Assembly: GCA_027488975.1 (NCBI GenBank) | Contig: JAIYAQ010000006.1 | Coordinates: 109,640 to 173,639, forward strand | Reading direction: 5' to 3' | Length of the DNA: 64,000 nt | Source of the DNA: Cyanobium sp. E1_MAG_00006 | Lineage (GTDB): Bacteria > Cyanobacteriota > Cyanobacteriia > PCC-6307 > Cyanobiaceae | In this document: positions 32,274 to 44,100 of the stretch, piece after piece | How positions within the stretch are numbered: position 1 is the first letter of the stretch | How the letters are laid out: the number at the start of each line of letters is the position of its first letter | The notes under the pieces: generated by a model | What the model was told of the DNA's origin: nothing | Seen by the model: only the letters and a program-made list of their open reading frames with translations | Databases searched by the model: none | Program-made: the position numbers and the translations under genes

Positions 32274-32717
32274 ATGGCCTTTGCGCTCGGCGAGCATTCC
32301 TTGGAGGCGGCTCCCTGGCAGCAGCTGCAGCCGTTGCTCGATGCCTGCTTTCCCCGGCCACCCCGCAACGTGTTCGAGCGGGTGCTGGCCGCCAGCCACC
32401 GCCGCCAGCGCCTGTGGATCGCAGCGGCCCAGGGCGGCGAGCTGCTTGGCATGGTGATGCTCTGCCCCCACAGCAAAGGTGGCCACCTCGACAACCTGGC
32501 CGTGGCGCCCCAAGCGCGCGGTCAGGGTGTGGGGAAAGCCCTGGTGCACCGCCTGATTGCCGACACGTCCCCCGCCGGACCAGGCATGGTGAGCCTCACC
32601 ACCCGAATACCCGAGTTCTTTGAGCCTCTTGGCTTCCAGCACTGCGGCCAGCTGGCCGATGGATCCACGGCCATGATGGTGCTCTTGCCTCAAACCCCCT
32701 CAATCACTGCTCGTTGA
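32274..32717 (+). CDS. GNAT-family N-acetyltransferase
   Basis: A 147-residue single-domain GNAT. The acetyl-CoA loop is LDNLAVAPQARGQGVGKALV (Q/RxxGxG/A), preceded by LWIAAAQGGELLGMVMLCPH and followed by RIPEFFEPLGFQHCGQL, the usual last strand. An in-frame stop 30 bases upstream fixes the start region. It lies between the second formyltransferase and pseI, 73 and 16 bases away, so it is probably in the operon and may acylate the sugar or have an unrelated role. It is distinct from the PseH-like domain of the triple fusion. Confidence 0.88.
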   Translation: MAFALGEHSLEAAPWQQLQPLLDACFPRPPRNVFERVLAASHRRQRLWIAAAQGGELLGMVMLCPHSKGGHLDNLAVAPQARGQGVGKALVHRLIADTSPAGPGMVSLTTRIPEFFEPLGFQHCGQLADGSTAMMVLLPQTPSITAR

Positions 32718-32733
32718 TGAGCTCAACCACCCC

Positions 32734-33783
32734 ATGACCATCCACATCGCCGGCCGGCCGATCGGTGCGGAGCATCCGCCGTTTGTGATTGCTGAAATGA
32801 GCGGCAATCACAACCAGAGCCTCGATCGAGCCCTAGCCATCGTGGATGCTGCGGCAGCGGCTGGAGCCCATGCCATCAAGCTGCAGACCTACACCGCCGA
32901 TACGATGACGCTCGACGTGCGCGGCGGCAGCTTCAAGATCAGCGATCCAGATTCCCTCTGGTCTGGCCAGAACCTGCATGATCTCTACAAACAGGCACAC
33001 ACACCCTGGGAGTGGCACGCCCCGATCATGAAGCGGGCTCGGGAGCTTGGCTTGATCTGCTTCAGTTCACCGTTTGATGAAACAGCTGTTGATTTCCTGG
33101 AGGAGCTGGATGTGCCGGCCTTCAAGATTGCCAGCTTCGAGAACAACCACCTGCCCCTGATCGAAAAGGCCGCATCAACCGGCAAGCCGCTGATCATCTC
33201 TACCGGTATGGCCAGTTTGGGCGAACTTGAGCAGGCGGTGGCAGCTGCCCGCGAGGCAGGCTGCCTTGATCTGGTGTTACTCAAATGCACCAGCACATAT
33301 CCCGCCTCACCCGCTAATACCAACATCCGAACCATTCCGCATCTGCGGGAGTTATTCGGCTGCGAGGTGGGTCTATCTGATCACACGATGGGTGTTGGTG
33401 TCTCCGTGGCATCAGTAGCGTTGGGGGCCACGGTGATTGAGAAGCATTTTACTTTGTCGCGCGCGGAAGGTGGAGTCGACAGTGTATTTTCGCTGGAGCC
33501 CCAGGAGCTTGCGGCCCTAGTGCAGGAGAGCGAGCGGGCCTGGCAGGCCCTCGGCCAGGTGCGCTACGGCCCAACCGAGGCGGAACGCAAGAGCCTGCAG
33601 TTTCGTCGCTCCATCTATGTGGCGGCCGACATCGACGAGGGTGATGTGTTCACCACCGCAAACCTGCGCATCGTGCGGCCGGGCCATGGCGCGCCTCCGC
33701 ATCTACTTGAAATGCTCCTTGGCCGCCAGGCCCGTCGTTCCTTTCAGCGCGGTGCTGCGCTGAGCCTGGATCAGTTGCTATGA
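32734..33783 (+). CDS. pseI: Pseudaminic acid synthase (NeuB/PseI family)
   Basis: A 349-residue enzyme condensing the 6-deoxy di-N-acyl hexose with phosphoenolpyruvate. The TIM-barrel NeuB domain begins PPFVIAEMSGNHNQSLDRAL, the PseI form (AExSxNHN), then AIKLQTYTADTMTL, CFSSPFDETAVDFLE, PAFKIASFENNHLPLI, ISTGMASLGELEQAV, LLKCTSTYPASP, VGLSDHTMGVGV and VIEKHFTLSR. A C-terminal SAF (antifreeze-like) domain is marked by RRSIYVAADIDEGDVFTTAN and ends normally. With PseB, PseC, PseG, a GNAT domain and a cytidylyltransferase nearby, the whole route to a CMP-nonulosonic acid is present. Its stop overlaps a further ATG (ATGA) at 33780. Confidence 0.95.
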   Translation: MTIHIAGRPIGAEHPPFVIAEMSGNHNQSLDRALAIVDAAAAAGAHAIKLQTYTADTMTLDVRGGSFKISDPDSLWSGQNLHDLYKQAHTPWEWHAPIMKRARELGLICFSSPFDETAVDFLEELDVPAFKIASFENNHLPLIEKAASTGKPLIISTGMASLGELEQAVAAAREAGCLDLVLLKCTSTYPASPANTNIRTIPHLRELFGCEVGLSDHTMGVGVSVASVALGATVIEKHFTLSRAEGGVDSVFSLEPQELAALVQESERAWQALGQVRYGPTEAERKSLQFRRSIYVAADIDEGDVFTTANLRIVRPGHGAPPHLLEMLLGRQARRSFQRGAALSLDQLL

Positions 33784-33983
33784 GCAGCACAGCCACCGGT
33801 TCAGAATCCATTGCCATCGGCGATCGGCCTTTCGCTACAGGGCCATACCCCCGCGGCCTGAGGAGGTGGTACTGCAGCTCGAATGATCCTGGTCCGGTAT
33901 GTCCCATCCATTTCAGGCTTTCTGGGGTGGTAGTCGAGAGATCAAAATTCAAACACGCTGGTTCCCGGGATGCTTTGGCCTGA
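33780..33983 (+). pseudogene. Possible truncated gene remnant after pseI
   Basis: A 67-codon frame starts at an ATGA overlap with pseI, the coupling seen through the operon, and begins MSSTATGSESIAIGDRPFAT. It matches nothing I recognise, and its last 42 bases overlap the convergent Cys-repeat gene. It may be the 5' remainder of a lost operon gene, or a chance frame. Confidence 0.25.
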
Positions 33984-34274
33984 TCGGTGGCGTGCTGCGC
34001 TCGTGCAGGTGAAGATTCCGCCCCCATCACTGGTGCAGGTGATCGGTTCGTCTCGCCCTGGCACCACCTCTCGGCTTTTGCACGTGCTCACGCCCCCCAT
34101 GCTGCGCGCGCAGTCGAACCACTCTCCATCTCGCAACCGTTGGCAGCTCACCGTGCCGTCGCCATTGCTGTAGCAGTCCACATTCACCACATTGGCCATA
34201 CCAGGAGTGGGAATCAGAGCAGTGATCCCAGTGGCCAGCACCACCAGATGGTGAATCGGCACCCGAATGTTCAT
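33942..34274 (-). CDS. Small exported Cys-repeat protein, paralogue of the protein at 16089
   Basis: A 110-residue protein. Signal peptide IHHLVVLATGITALIPTPGM with cleavage after MANV or nearby. The mature part has VDCYSNGDGTVSCQR, FDCARSMGGVSTCKS and ITCTSDGGGIFTCTS, the same Cys-(6-7)-Gly-x-x-Thr/Ser-Cys unit seen in the 151-residue protein at 16089-16544. It has three units instead of four and a short basic tail. It stands alone on the minus strand between the sugar operon and the giant gene. Function unknown; six or more Cys in exported form suggest disulfide hairpins. Confidence 0.72.
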   Translation of the reverse strand: MNIRVPIHHLVVLATGITALIPTPGMANVVNVDCYSNGDGTVSCQRLRDGEWFDCARSMGGVSTCKSREVVPGRDEPITCTSDGGGIFTCTSAARHRSGQSIPGTSVFEF

Positions 34275-34686
34275 GTCACCAGTCGGTCAGACTTCTGGAG
34301 TCTATCGCTGCAGTGCAGGTTGGTTGTCGGCTGGCCCTTAGTGTGCTTGTGGGTCTCAATAGTTGGCAGTTCAGACCAGTGAAGCGAGTGCTTCGATTGC
34401 GGCAGGGCAACACACACAAATCACTCGTCCTTGGCAATTCCCATCCCAGGGGTTCGATCCGGATCCTCTCAAACGCTTCATGCCCCCAACGCTCAGGGCA
34501 GCAACCTGGAGCTCACCCACTACCTACACCTGCAGAACTTGCATGAGTGGGAGTTGACACTAATTTCGAATCGCTTGTATCCAGCACGCCAGAGCCGAAT
34601 AGGCTTTCCGCCCTTCAATGGATACCAATTGCCGGGATCCACATCACTCGTATTCTAGGTGCGCCAGAGACAGCGATGGCTCGGCA

Positions 34687-34700
34687 ATGATGGCCATCAT
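34687..34700. repeat. 14-bp perfect palindrome
   Basis: ATGATGGCCATCAT is a perfect inverted repeat, about 460 bases upstream of the giant gene. It could be a protein-binding site, but a single copy proves nothing. Confidence 0.3.
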
Positions 34701-35115
34701 GTTGAAGAGCAGGGGTAAGATGCCTGTACTGCCCAGGAAAGTTCTGGTGAACAAAGAAAACGTCCACTCGCTTTGTCTATTGATACAACTTCAGCAAGTG
34801 TAGATGCGGATTCAGGCCGGATTACGCCAATGCTCAATGACCGCCGCTTCCAACACCAGTGGCCTGTTTGCGTAGCGCTAATCGTCATCTCGGGCTGCTT
34901 TATAGAGGCCGTCCACTGAGCTCCCGACGAACGGCGAGTCTCACTGTTGCGATGCAAAAGAATCTTAAGCTTTTGGCTTGGCCGTGCCAGTTAGTGCGGG
35001 CAGTTGTTGCATTGCGACTCAATTCGGCCTTGAGGTTTGGTTGTCCCGCACTGCATGACGTTATTGACTCTCTTGCCGTGTTGTCCTTTAGGAGGCATGA
35101 TGGCGCTCAAGGAGC

Positions 35116-35121
35116 TATAAT
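35116..35121 (+). promoter_or_regulatory. Perfect -10 box (TATAAT) before the giant gene
   Basis: TATAAT matches the consensus exactly and lies 38 bases before the ATG at 35160. No good -35 is found at 16-18 bases; TTGTCC at 35081 is too far. GAGAG just before the ATG is a weak ribosome site. Confidence 0.4.
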
Positions 35122-35159
35122 AAAAGCATCTAGCTGTAGCCGCACGCAGGTACGAGAGC

Positions 35160-38100
35160 ATGGACGGACTGATTTCTGCATCCACGAGAACAAGCCTGCT
35201 GCCTGCGGCTTGGCCAGATTGGCCAGGGCTGTCTGAAGACAATCCGTTAAGACTGGCGGCCACGCTGCCGCTTGTCAGCCATTTGCCAGTTCCGGAGTCG
35301 AGCAGCAGCGGCTTGTCTCAAGCTGAAAGCGGGTTGAGCGCTGTTGCCTTGGCAACCAATGGGCTGTCGGTAATTGGCGATGGCCTCAATTCTGCCATCG
35401 GTGCCGACGCTATTACGGGAATTTCTGCCTCCCAGATCATTCAAGATGGCAGGATTGCCCCCCATCCGACGAATATTCTGTTTGTCGCAAGCGACTTGCT
35501 TGCCAGCGTACAAGGGATTGACTCCAGCATCACTGGACCCGATACGGATTTTGTGATCTCCAGCCTGGATCAGAGCCGATCGTTTGTCGACCAGATTACA
35601 GGTAAGTTACAGGGCTTTGGGGATGGATCAATTGGTGATCTCCATATATTAACCCATGGGGCCTCGGGCGTCATCGTGCTTGGCGAGAATGAGATCAATC
35701 GAAACGCACTGCTGGCCAATTCTGAATCCATTGGCAGTTGGAAGTCTAAATTCTCTAAAAACTCGGACATCCTATTGTATGGGTGCAATATCGCTGCAGG
35801 CGAAACTGGCCGTCAGTTCATTAATGAGCTAGCTAGCCTCAGCGGTGCTGATGTTGCCGCATCAACCGATATCTCAGGTTCGCTATCAGATGGCTTCAAT
35901 CTTATCCTGGAAACAGCAACTGGCATGGTGGATTCGCAGCTGGATCCAGCATGGCTGTCGCTTGACACTCCTTTAGGGCCCAGTGCAATTACTGACGCAA
36001 CAACGAATATCTATCAAGTATCAGCGGCCACGACGCGCCTGGATCTCTCTGTAACCACCGACAGCAGCGAAAGCGTTGGGCTCATTCGCGCCTACGACTC
36101 ACTCGGGAATAGTGTTGACATTGGCACGAGGATTAAGAGCTTTTCTGCCTTTACAATTGATGCTAGTGCGCTGACGGCTTCGATCACGGTCAGCATTTCA
36201 TCTACATTGCAAGACATTCGAAAAGTAACGAGCAGTATTGTTATCTTAACGGGCTCAGGAGATGACATCTTCGACTTCTCCGCCCTCGGCAGCACGGCTG
36301 ATGCAAGTGTGCTCGTACTCAACGCTGGCGCTGGTAATGATCAAATCCTGTTACGCAGTAGTTCGCTAACAGAAAGCAACATTGCCGATACCGTTGAAAT
36401 TACAGGAGCAGGCAGCGGCTCAATTAACGGTCTTGGTATTTTCAGCGGATTCGAGACCCTCCTAACCGGTAGCGGTGATGACATTGTCAAACTCGGTTAC
36501 GAAGCAAGTGGGATCGCCATCGACCTTGGGGATGGGAACGATGCGGTCGGTGGACCCAGTTTCACAACTTCAGTGGCGAGTTTCAACGGTGCCCAAGCGG
36601 CCATCACCTTCACAGCCGATGCCGATAGAGGAGATACGCTGGCGAGGGCAGGTGGCTGGTCAGGTGTCAGCGCTGGCCAATATGTGCGTGTCAGTGGTAC
36701 TTCTCTAAAACCTGAAAACATCACGGCTCCAGGACTGCTGTGGCGAATTGAAAGTATTTCTGGAAATACTCTGACGCTAGAAAGCAAAGGAACGCTTGTC
36801 TCCGAGGTTGCTACCCAAGGGGATGTGATCGTTGACGTTGTGGCTGCGGCATCCAGCACCTGGCAGATCAATGGGGCCGGCTCAGGAGATCTGCGCAAAA
36901 GCGGCGATACAAGCTCCCGTGTCAGCTTTAGCAATGTGGAAACACTCGCTGGTGGCGACTTCGCTGATGTCTTTCAATTCACTAGCAGCACAGCAAGCTT
37001 GGCAGGTGGCATCGACGGTGGACGTCAGGTCTTGCCCAGTGTCTATCGGGATTCCCTTGACATCGCCGCTACTGGTTCGGCGCTGACCGTTGATCTCTAC
37101 TCCCAGACACTCAAAACCTCTGGCAGTACTCAACTCAGTGGCTTCATAAACATCGCCAACTTCATTGGTGGGGGCGGACAAGCCGACACTCTTAAAGGAC
37201 CAGGAAATGCCAATCAAGCCATCGATTGGATGATCACCAATGTAGACGACGGAACGATCAGCTTTGCCGGTAATGAGCTGTACCGTTTCACGGATTTCGG
37301 CAATATTATAGGGCGCAACGATGTGGCGGATAGCTTTGAACTGCAATCCACGGCACGCATCACAGGAACATTGGATGGAGGCACAGGCTCAGAAGATTCA
37401 CTCTTCTATTGGGATAACGCAACTGGTGGTCTAGCTGTTCTGATACCAGCAAGCACTAATTCAGTCGGTTCAATCACAGTCAGTACAGGCCTGGCTAGCT
37501 ATGTAACCAACTACAGCAATATCGACCCCGCCTTTTCGAGCAGCAACAGCGGAGATAGCATAACTGCCGACGGGACAGCCTTAAGAGACTATATCGAAGT
37601 CGACTACAACTCATCCAACCAAAAGCTCTATCTCAACTTTTATTTCCTTAATAATGCTGGAACTGGCGCCTCTGGGTCCGCCTACAACTCGATTGACATC
37701 ACCGATGCTTCAAAAGTGGAGGCCTATGGTCGCGGTGGGAATGATCTGATCGTTGTAAAGGGAATACCAGCAATTTCTGGATTCAAGGGGTCTCTAGGAC
37801 TCTATGGCGGAAGTGAGGACAGCTTTACAGCTGGCGTCACTGATCCGTTTAATGACAGTGTAGTTCTTGACGGCGACATCTACACAAGCGGTGGCGACAT
37901 TGATGTCTTCGCAGACAATATCAAGGTTTCAGAGGGAGTCACCCTGTCCACATTGGTGACGAGTCCATTTACGAACAAGCTGAATGCACTCACATTCAAA
38001 CGATCTGATTTAACATCAGGCACAAGGTTTGCCGTCTCCAACAATTTTGTTGAGGGCCAGATTGTGGTGCTCTCGGAAGAGAGTGCGGCTGCAAGCAAAA

Positions 38101-41100
38101 CGTCTAACAGAATTACGGGCCTTACACTGGGTCAAACCTATTATGTAAAGGATCAGACCAGTTCAGGATTTAAGCTGGCTGCGACCAGAGGGGGAAGTGC
38201 CCTCACTGGATTGTCGATCGCAGATGGCTCCGATGTTGACCAACTGTACCGCTTCACACCGAGCACAGGTTTAAGCTTCAAGCACCCCACGTTGACCAAT
38301 GGCCTATTTGGCTTTGGTAACGATTTCAAAGATGGTGAAGCTGTCCGATTCGCAGCTCCGACAGGTTCCTCAATTACAAATCTAGTAAGTGGGAATACAT
38401 ACTACATTCGTGACCGTCAAGATAACAGTTTCAAGCTAGCAGCGACCGAGAACGGCACTGCCATTGATGGACTTGTATACAGCGGCAATGGTCTATTTTC
38501 CCTGACACCCATAGGGTATAAAAGTGATCTACTGCGGGGCGAGAACTGGCAGGCGTGGGGCGAGCAGAAAGCAGGGAGTCTTAATCTCAGTGTTAGAGAA
38601 CTATCCAGTGCCGAGCTAGAGAATCTGCTTCCCTTTGGCTACATCCAGAAATCAGTCAGCATCACCCTAGAAAAAAATACGACACTTCTTGGCAATGAAG
38701 TAAATATAGAAGCCAAGGCATTGGATCTCACACTTGCTGAAACCCTAGGCCAGCAAGGAACAAGGGCGGCCATGTTGGATGGCGCTGGCGGCATGCTCTC
38801 ATCACTCTTGGCACTACCCGTAAAGGCGATCCAGAAGAATGCGGGCGCCAAGATCGTGATCAATGAGGGAAGCGTCATTCGCTCCATTGATTCCTTGATG
38901 ATCAAGGCAGAAGCCAAGGCGAATGCCAGTGGCAAAGCGATTAGTCAGCTGTTCAGCCTTGGCTATACAGGAGCAACAGCAACTGCAGATGTTCAAATCA
39001 AATCGGGGGCCGATCTGAAGTCCGGCGGACCACTCGTGATTGAGAGTTCAGGCACTTCAATTGCGGACATCAAAACAGCCACTGAACGTTCAGAAGACTT
39101 TAAAGTTCCAAGTGTGATCAAGAGCGCGGCAGGGTCTGCAGGTATCAGTAGAGCGGATCTTACTTCCAGCGTCACCATCGCCAACTCAGCACGGGTCTAT
39201 GGCGGCAGAACCGTCAACATCCGCGCACTCGGTGAACAGCAATCAGGCGCTGACGCTACTGCAGCAATGAATGCTGATGGGACAGCTGCATTGGCATTAG
39301 CCATTGATCTATCCAAGGCCAATGTGATTGCAGACATCGCTGGGAAGATCACTTCAGACCAATCCACCCCTGGTGGAGAAGTGGTGAAGTTTGAATTCGA
39401 CCCCACTGTTAAAGCTGCTGATTATGATCTTGAGACCGGCAGTGGTGTTGTATCGGCAAGGATTTATGCAGATAATTCAAGCCTGGGCACTTCCGCATCC
39501 ACCGTACGTGTGCGTGGTGGTGTAGTCAAGCGAAGCGATCACAGCTTCACAGCAGATAAGTTGGCAAACAATACGTTTTCTTTTTCAAACTCTAATTTTT
39601 CCGATGGAGAAGCTGTCATTTTTGATGCACCGACTGGTTCAAGCATCAGCGGCTTAATAGGTGGCGGCACGTACTACATCTCAGGCCGCAACAATAACGG
39701 CTTCAGGCTCTCCACAACACCGGGCGGTGCAGCTCTAAGTGGCCTTACAGCATCTGGGAGCGGCACATTCAAGTTCAGGCAGCTCATCATGCCTGAAGAC
39801 ATTATCTTTAAATATGTTGGGGCCGCTGATGATCCAGCTACATCTGGCACCACTGAGCGCTTCAAAACGATTGATCTGCGCAGTACAAACTTTAGGGACG
39901 AAAGGTTGTGGCAAGTGACCACCGAGCCAGTGGGCTATGTTGACATCAATAATAATCGAATTACCCGATATGATGTATCCACTGGCGCCACCAATTTTGT
40001 AGCCATATCAGGTGATGAAATAACTTACGAGCGCCGCGGTGGCAATAGTATTGGAGGCTTGGAGCCCCGCACCTATTTCGTCATTGCTCTCGAAGATGAT
40101 ACTACTACGGCCATCAATGAAAGTCATTATTTCAAGCTTGCACGCAGTGATGAACATGCTCGGGATACCAGCAATGCTGTTGATTTAAAATCGGAGAGCT
40201 TGTTTGGGCAAACAGTAAGCCTAAATACACGCACTTTTAGTACATCAGATGTTCGGGGTAGCTCCATCTACCTGCCTGGTGCAGGTGACAAGTTTGTGCA
40301 CGGCCAGTCAGTCATTTATCGAGAGCCTGGTCGAAGTGATGCAGACAAGCTCATCGAGCGTTCCGATGGAGTCTTCGTTTGGCAGAGCCCCAACAGCACC
40401 ATCGATGGAACGGTATACACGCCATTGCTGGCAGGCCTGGAACATGGCTCGATGTATTTCGTGCTGACAGCCACCAATGAATTCAATACCGATGGCAATT
40501 CTCGATTGCTAACGGGCCAAACTATTGAATTGGGTGCACTTGAGAAGGAAGTCCTGGGCGGGGTTGCACGCATCCAGATCACCCCCTCTGCGACAGCAAC
40601 ATCAACTTGGAGTGGAACCAATCCAAGCCTCACTGCTATTGACGCCAACACAAATCGGCTCACAACAGCGTCTGCCCACGGATTGAACACGGGCGATGTT
40701 GTTACTTATGATCCACTCACCAGTGATCCACTCTCTGGGCTAGAGCGCAATCGCACATATGGCGTACTTAAGCATGACAACACCCAGTTAGCACTCGGGG
40801 AGAGCTTTGCTTCCAGCAGTATAGACCTAGCCAAAGATCTCATCACGTTTGCCTCTGCGCACCACCTTGTTAGCGGCGATGCCGTAGTTTATCGAGCCGG
40901 GACACAGCCGATTGGTGGCCTGAACGATGGCGGCACCTATTACGCTTCCGTCGTCGATGAGCTCAGGATTCGCTTGTTCGCCAGCAGAGATCTGGCACTT
41001 GATTATTCCTTGCGGGGCGTTAAAGTTGTTATCCCCGAGATTACAGCAGCCTCTGGTACGTTCAATGCAAGCAATAGTTTTGCCAATGGTGATGCTGTCA

Positions 41101-44100
41101 CCTTCAAGAATGTTGCCGAGACATTCACATCCAATCAAGTCGATATCGGCGCGCTCAATATTAAGCCAGCCGACCTAGCAGGCGGCTCAACCTTCAACCT
41201 CGATAATGACTTCCAAAATGGCGACGCTGTTGTCTATCTGAAGGGTTCTGCTACACCTATCACTGGTCTAACCGACGGAACCACTTATTACATTGCTAAT
41301 CGCACTTCATCCACCTTTCAATTAGCCACCTCCCAAGCCCTAGCCCATTTGGGCAATGTGCTAAGCAGTCTCTCAGCAGCGGCGGGAAGTGGCGGGGATC
41401 TCGTTTATCGAGATCTAAGGGCGATTGATGATTCCAGCATCCGTAATGGTGGGTCAGCAGACACCATCTATTTATCAAGCACCCCATTTGCTGATGGGGC
41501 CTCTGTAATCTATCGAAAGCCCACAAATCGTGGCGCTTTCGTACTTGACGGACTCACCAATGGCGCCACCTACACGGTAGATGTGGTTCATACCTATGCA
41601 GATGGGGGTTGCTTAATCCGCCTTCTCAGTTTGGGCAATGTCGTCAGTCTTCGCCCTTACGCTGATGCCGAGCAGGCTTTGCTTGACAGTGGGGCCATTG
41701 AAGGAGATGCACTCCCAGATCATCAGCTGATTCCTCTTGCAATCAATAATCTCACCGACGAAAACACCTATTACATTGTTAATCGTACAGATACATCATT
41801 CCAGCTTGCGGCCACCAGATCCGGTCCGGCCATCACGAATCTGACATTGAATAGCGCAACCAATCCGGGAGCGCTATTCACGCTTGTACCCGGTGCCATT
41901 GATCTAACCAGCATTGGTAACTCGGTGGCTGCTAATCATCAGCTTCAACTTGACCTAGATGGCTCATTGGTTGGCAGTGATCAACGCCTGATCAAACCAG
42001 CATCCACAACCTCAGGCTTTAGCTTGGCTGCCGCTCAGATCATGGATACAACCTTCTACACCGCCGGTGTGAAGACTGAGCTTGTATCTACCAATGCGGC
42101 ATCGGCTTCCTCAGGTGACTCGGAAGATCCAGAAGCAGGAAGTTTCGGTGCCAGCAACATCGGAAAGCTAGTGTTATCGCCAGGGGGCGCGGTCTTTGAC
42201 CTTGCCTTTGGCAAGTTAATGGACAAATATTCCTCCAATAGCAACAAAGGCAACAGCAATTCCAAGAAATCGCTGCAGGTAGCGGGTGCGCTGGCATTCA
42301 GCGACGTTGAGCATACTGTTAAAACTCTCATCAGAACAACTGCTTCTCTGGGCTCAAATGACGACATGGAGTTGACGTCTGACATCTCTCAGACCTCTCA
42401 ACTAGCTGCAGAAAGCACCACCGAAGAAGAAAAAGACTCAAAGGGAAAATCAGTAGAAGGTTCTGCTTCTACTAGCGTGAGCGCCGCCGTTGTTGTGGGA
42501 CTGCTCAATAATTCTGCCGAGGTGATCGTTGAAGACAACGCATCGCTCAATGCAGGCCGAGCCCTAGTCATCCACGCCCTGGTTGACTACCCATTTCTTG
42601 CGCAGCCTGACGCCTTGGTACCGCTCAAGGTGGCAGACCTTGAGGACATGATCCTTTCGAGCGATGCCACGGCGGGCCTGGGCAAGTTTCTTGATGGAAC
42701 GTTTGGGCTGAAAACAACCCTTCAAAGCAGCCTCAACACCTGGGTTTCAAGCAATTCAAGCGCCAAGGATGTAGGCCTGGCTGGTTCCATCAATTTCATG
42801 CAGTTCAACAACGTCGCACAGGCGATTGTTGGAGAGGGAGTGCGCATCAATCAGGATCCTTTCTACCGAGCGGCCTACAACGGATCCAATCTGGTTCCAA
42901 CCAGTGATGATATCTATGACAACATCAATCGCAGCACGCACGACAACAATGTTGACGAGCAAGTTGTTACCGTAGAAGCCTCCAACCGGATGCAATGGTT
43001 GGACATGACAGGCAACTTCCAGTTGCCGAGTCTGGGGCTTAACTTTAACAAAAGAGGAATCCTGGATCCCGATTCAGGATCGAAAGGATCTTCCGGTGGG
43101 AAGGCAGGCGTGGGTGGGTCCATTGCCATCCGCCTGCTCAACACCACCACCAATGCCCAGATCAAGTCCGGCGCCCAGGTCTACAGCGGTTCCAATTCCG
43201 GACTTAATCTCAAGGCTAAGGAGGCCATTCTGGTCGGTGCTCTCGTGCAGGCCGGCGGCTCGGCGGGCAGTGTCGGCGTCGCGGGCAGTGTTTCCTATTT
43301 CGAACAGGACAGTGCGATCAATGCCCAGATCGGCACCCGGGTCACGATCGAGGGCGGGCGTGTCGATGTTCAGGCGATCAGCCTAGAAACATTGATGAAT
43401 GTGGTTGGCGGAGTCACCGCCAGCAAGGCTCTAGGTGTCGGCCTCGCCGTGGCGATCAACGATGTCGATCGCAAGACCAAGGCCACGATCGGCGAAATGG
43501 ATCTGAGCCGTAGCGGTGCACTGGACACAGCCGCAACGACAACGATCAACGTCAAGGGGGCTGTGACGGCAAGGGCCAGCACTTCCGGCGGCATCTATTC
43601 CTTTGTTGTTGCAGGATCGAAGGCCAACAGCAAGGTAACGCCGGCAGATCAGGCAGGTGGTAGCGGTTCAGGTGTACAAGGTGCAACTTCCACAGATCCC
43701 CTGGCTGGCGTGAGCTTGCCAGCTCTGTCTACGAATCCGGCTTCCAAAGCATCCACCCCCCCAGCGGCGCAAGCCCAGCAGCAGAAGGCCACGAGCGGCA
43801 TCGGCATCGCCGGCGCCGCCGGTGTGAACCTGGTCACGGATGTCACCCAGGCCTCGATGGCCAATGTGGTGATCACCGCGGATGCACTTGAGGTCAAAGC
43901 CAACAACCAGAGCAACATCATTGCAGCCAGTGGTGGCGGTGCCTTTGCCTTCTCCGATTCGGGCACCACTGCCGGTGGATTGGCCGGTGCATTCAGTTGG
44001 AACCAGGTGAATCAACAAGCCGACGCTCTGCTGCGCGATGGCACGGTGAACCTGCGGCGAACCGTTGATCCCGAAGCGTTGATCGGTTCCTACGCCACCC

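Larger units (their letters stand above)
34275..35159. other. Gene-poor, lower-GC stretch upstream of the giant gene
   Basis: About 885 bases with no convincing gene on either strand: frames of 60-125 codons exist but overlap one another and carry no recognisable motif. The base composition is nearer 50 percent GC than the flanking operon. It contains a 14-bp palindrome (34687-34700), a GGTTCGATCC string near 34447 that resembles a tRNA T-loop without the rest of a tRNA, and close to the 3' end a TATAAT box. It is probably the regulatory region of the giant gene and may hold decayed sequence. Confidence 0.5.

Noticed and set aside
34430..34480. GGTTCGATCC string suggesting a tRNA or attachment site
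   Set aside because: No acceptor stem, anticodon arm or D arm could be folded around it, and no integrase is nearby.
35090..35125. AGGAGG followed by ATGATG and a six- or seven-codon frame, as a leader peptide
   Set aside because: Spacing to the first ATG is only one base and the TATAAT box overlaps its end; nothing else supports translation.
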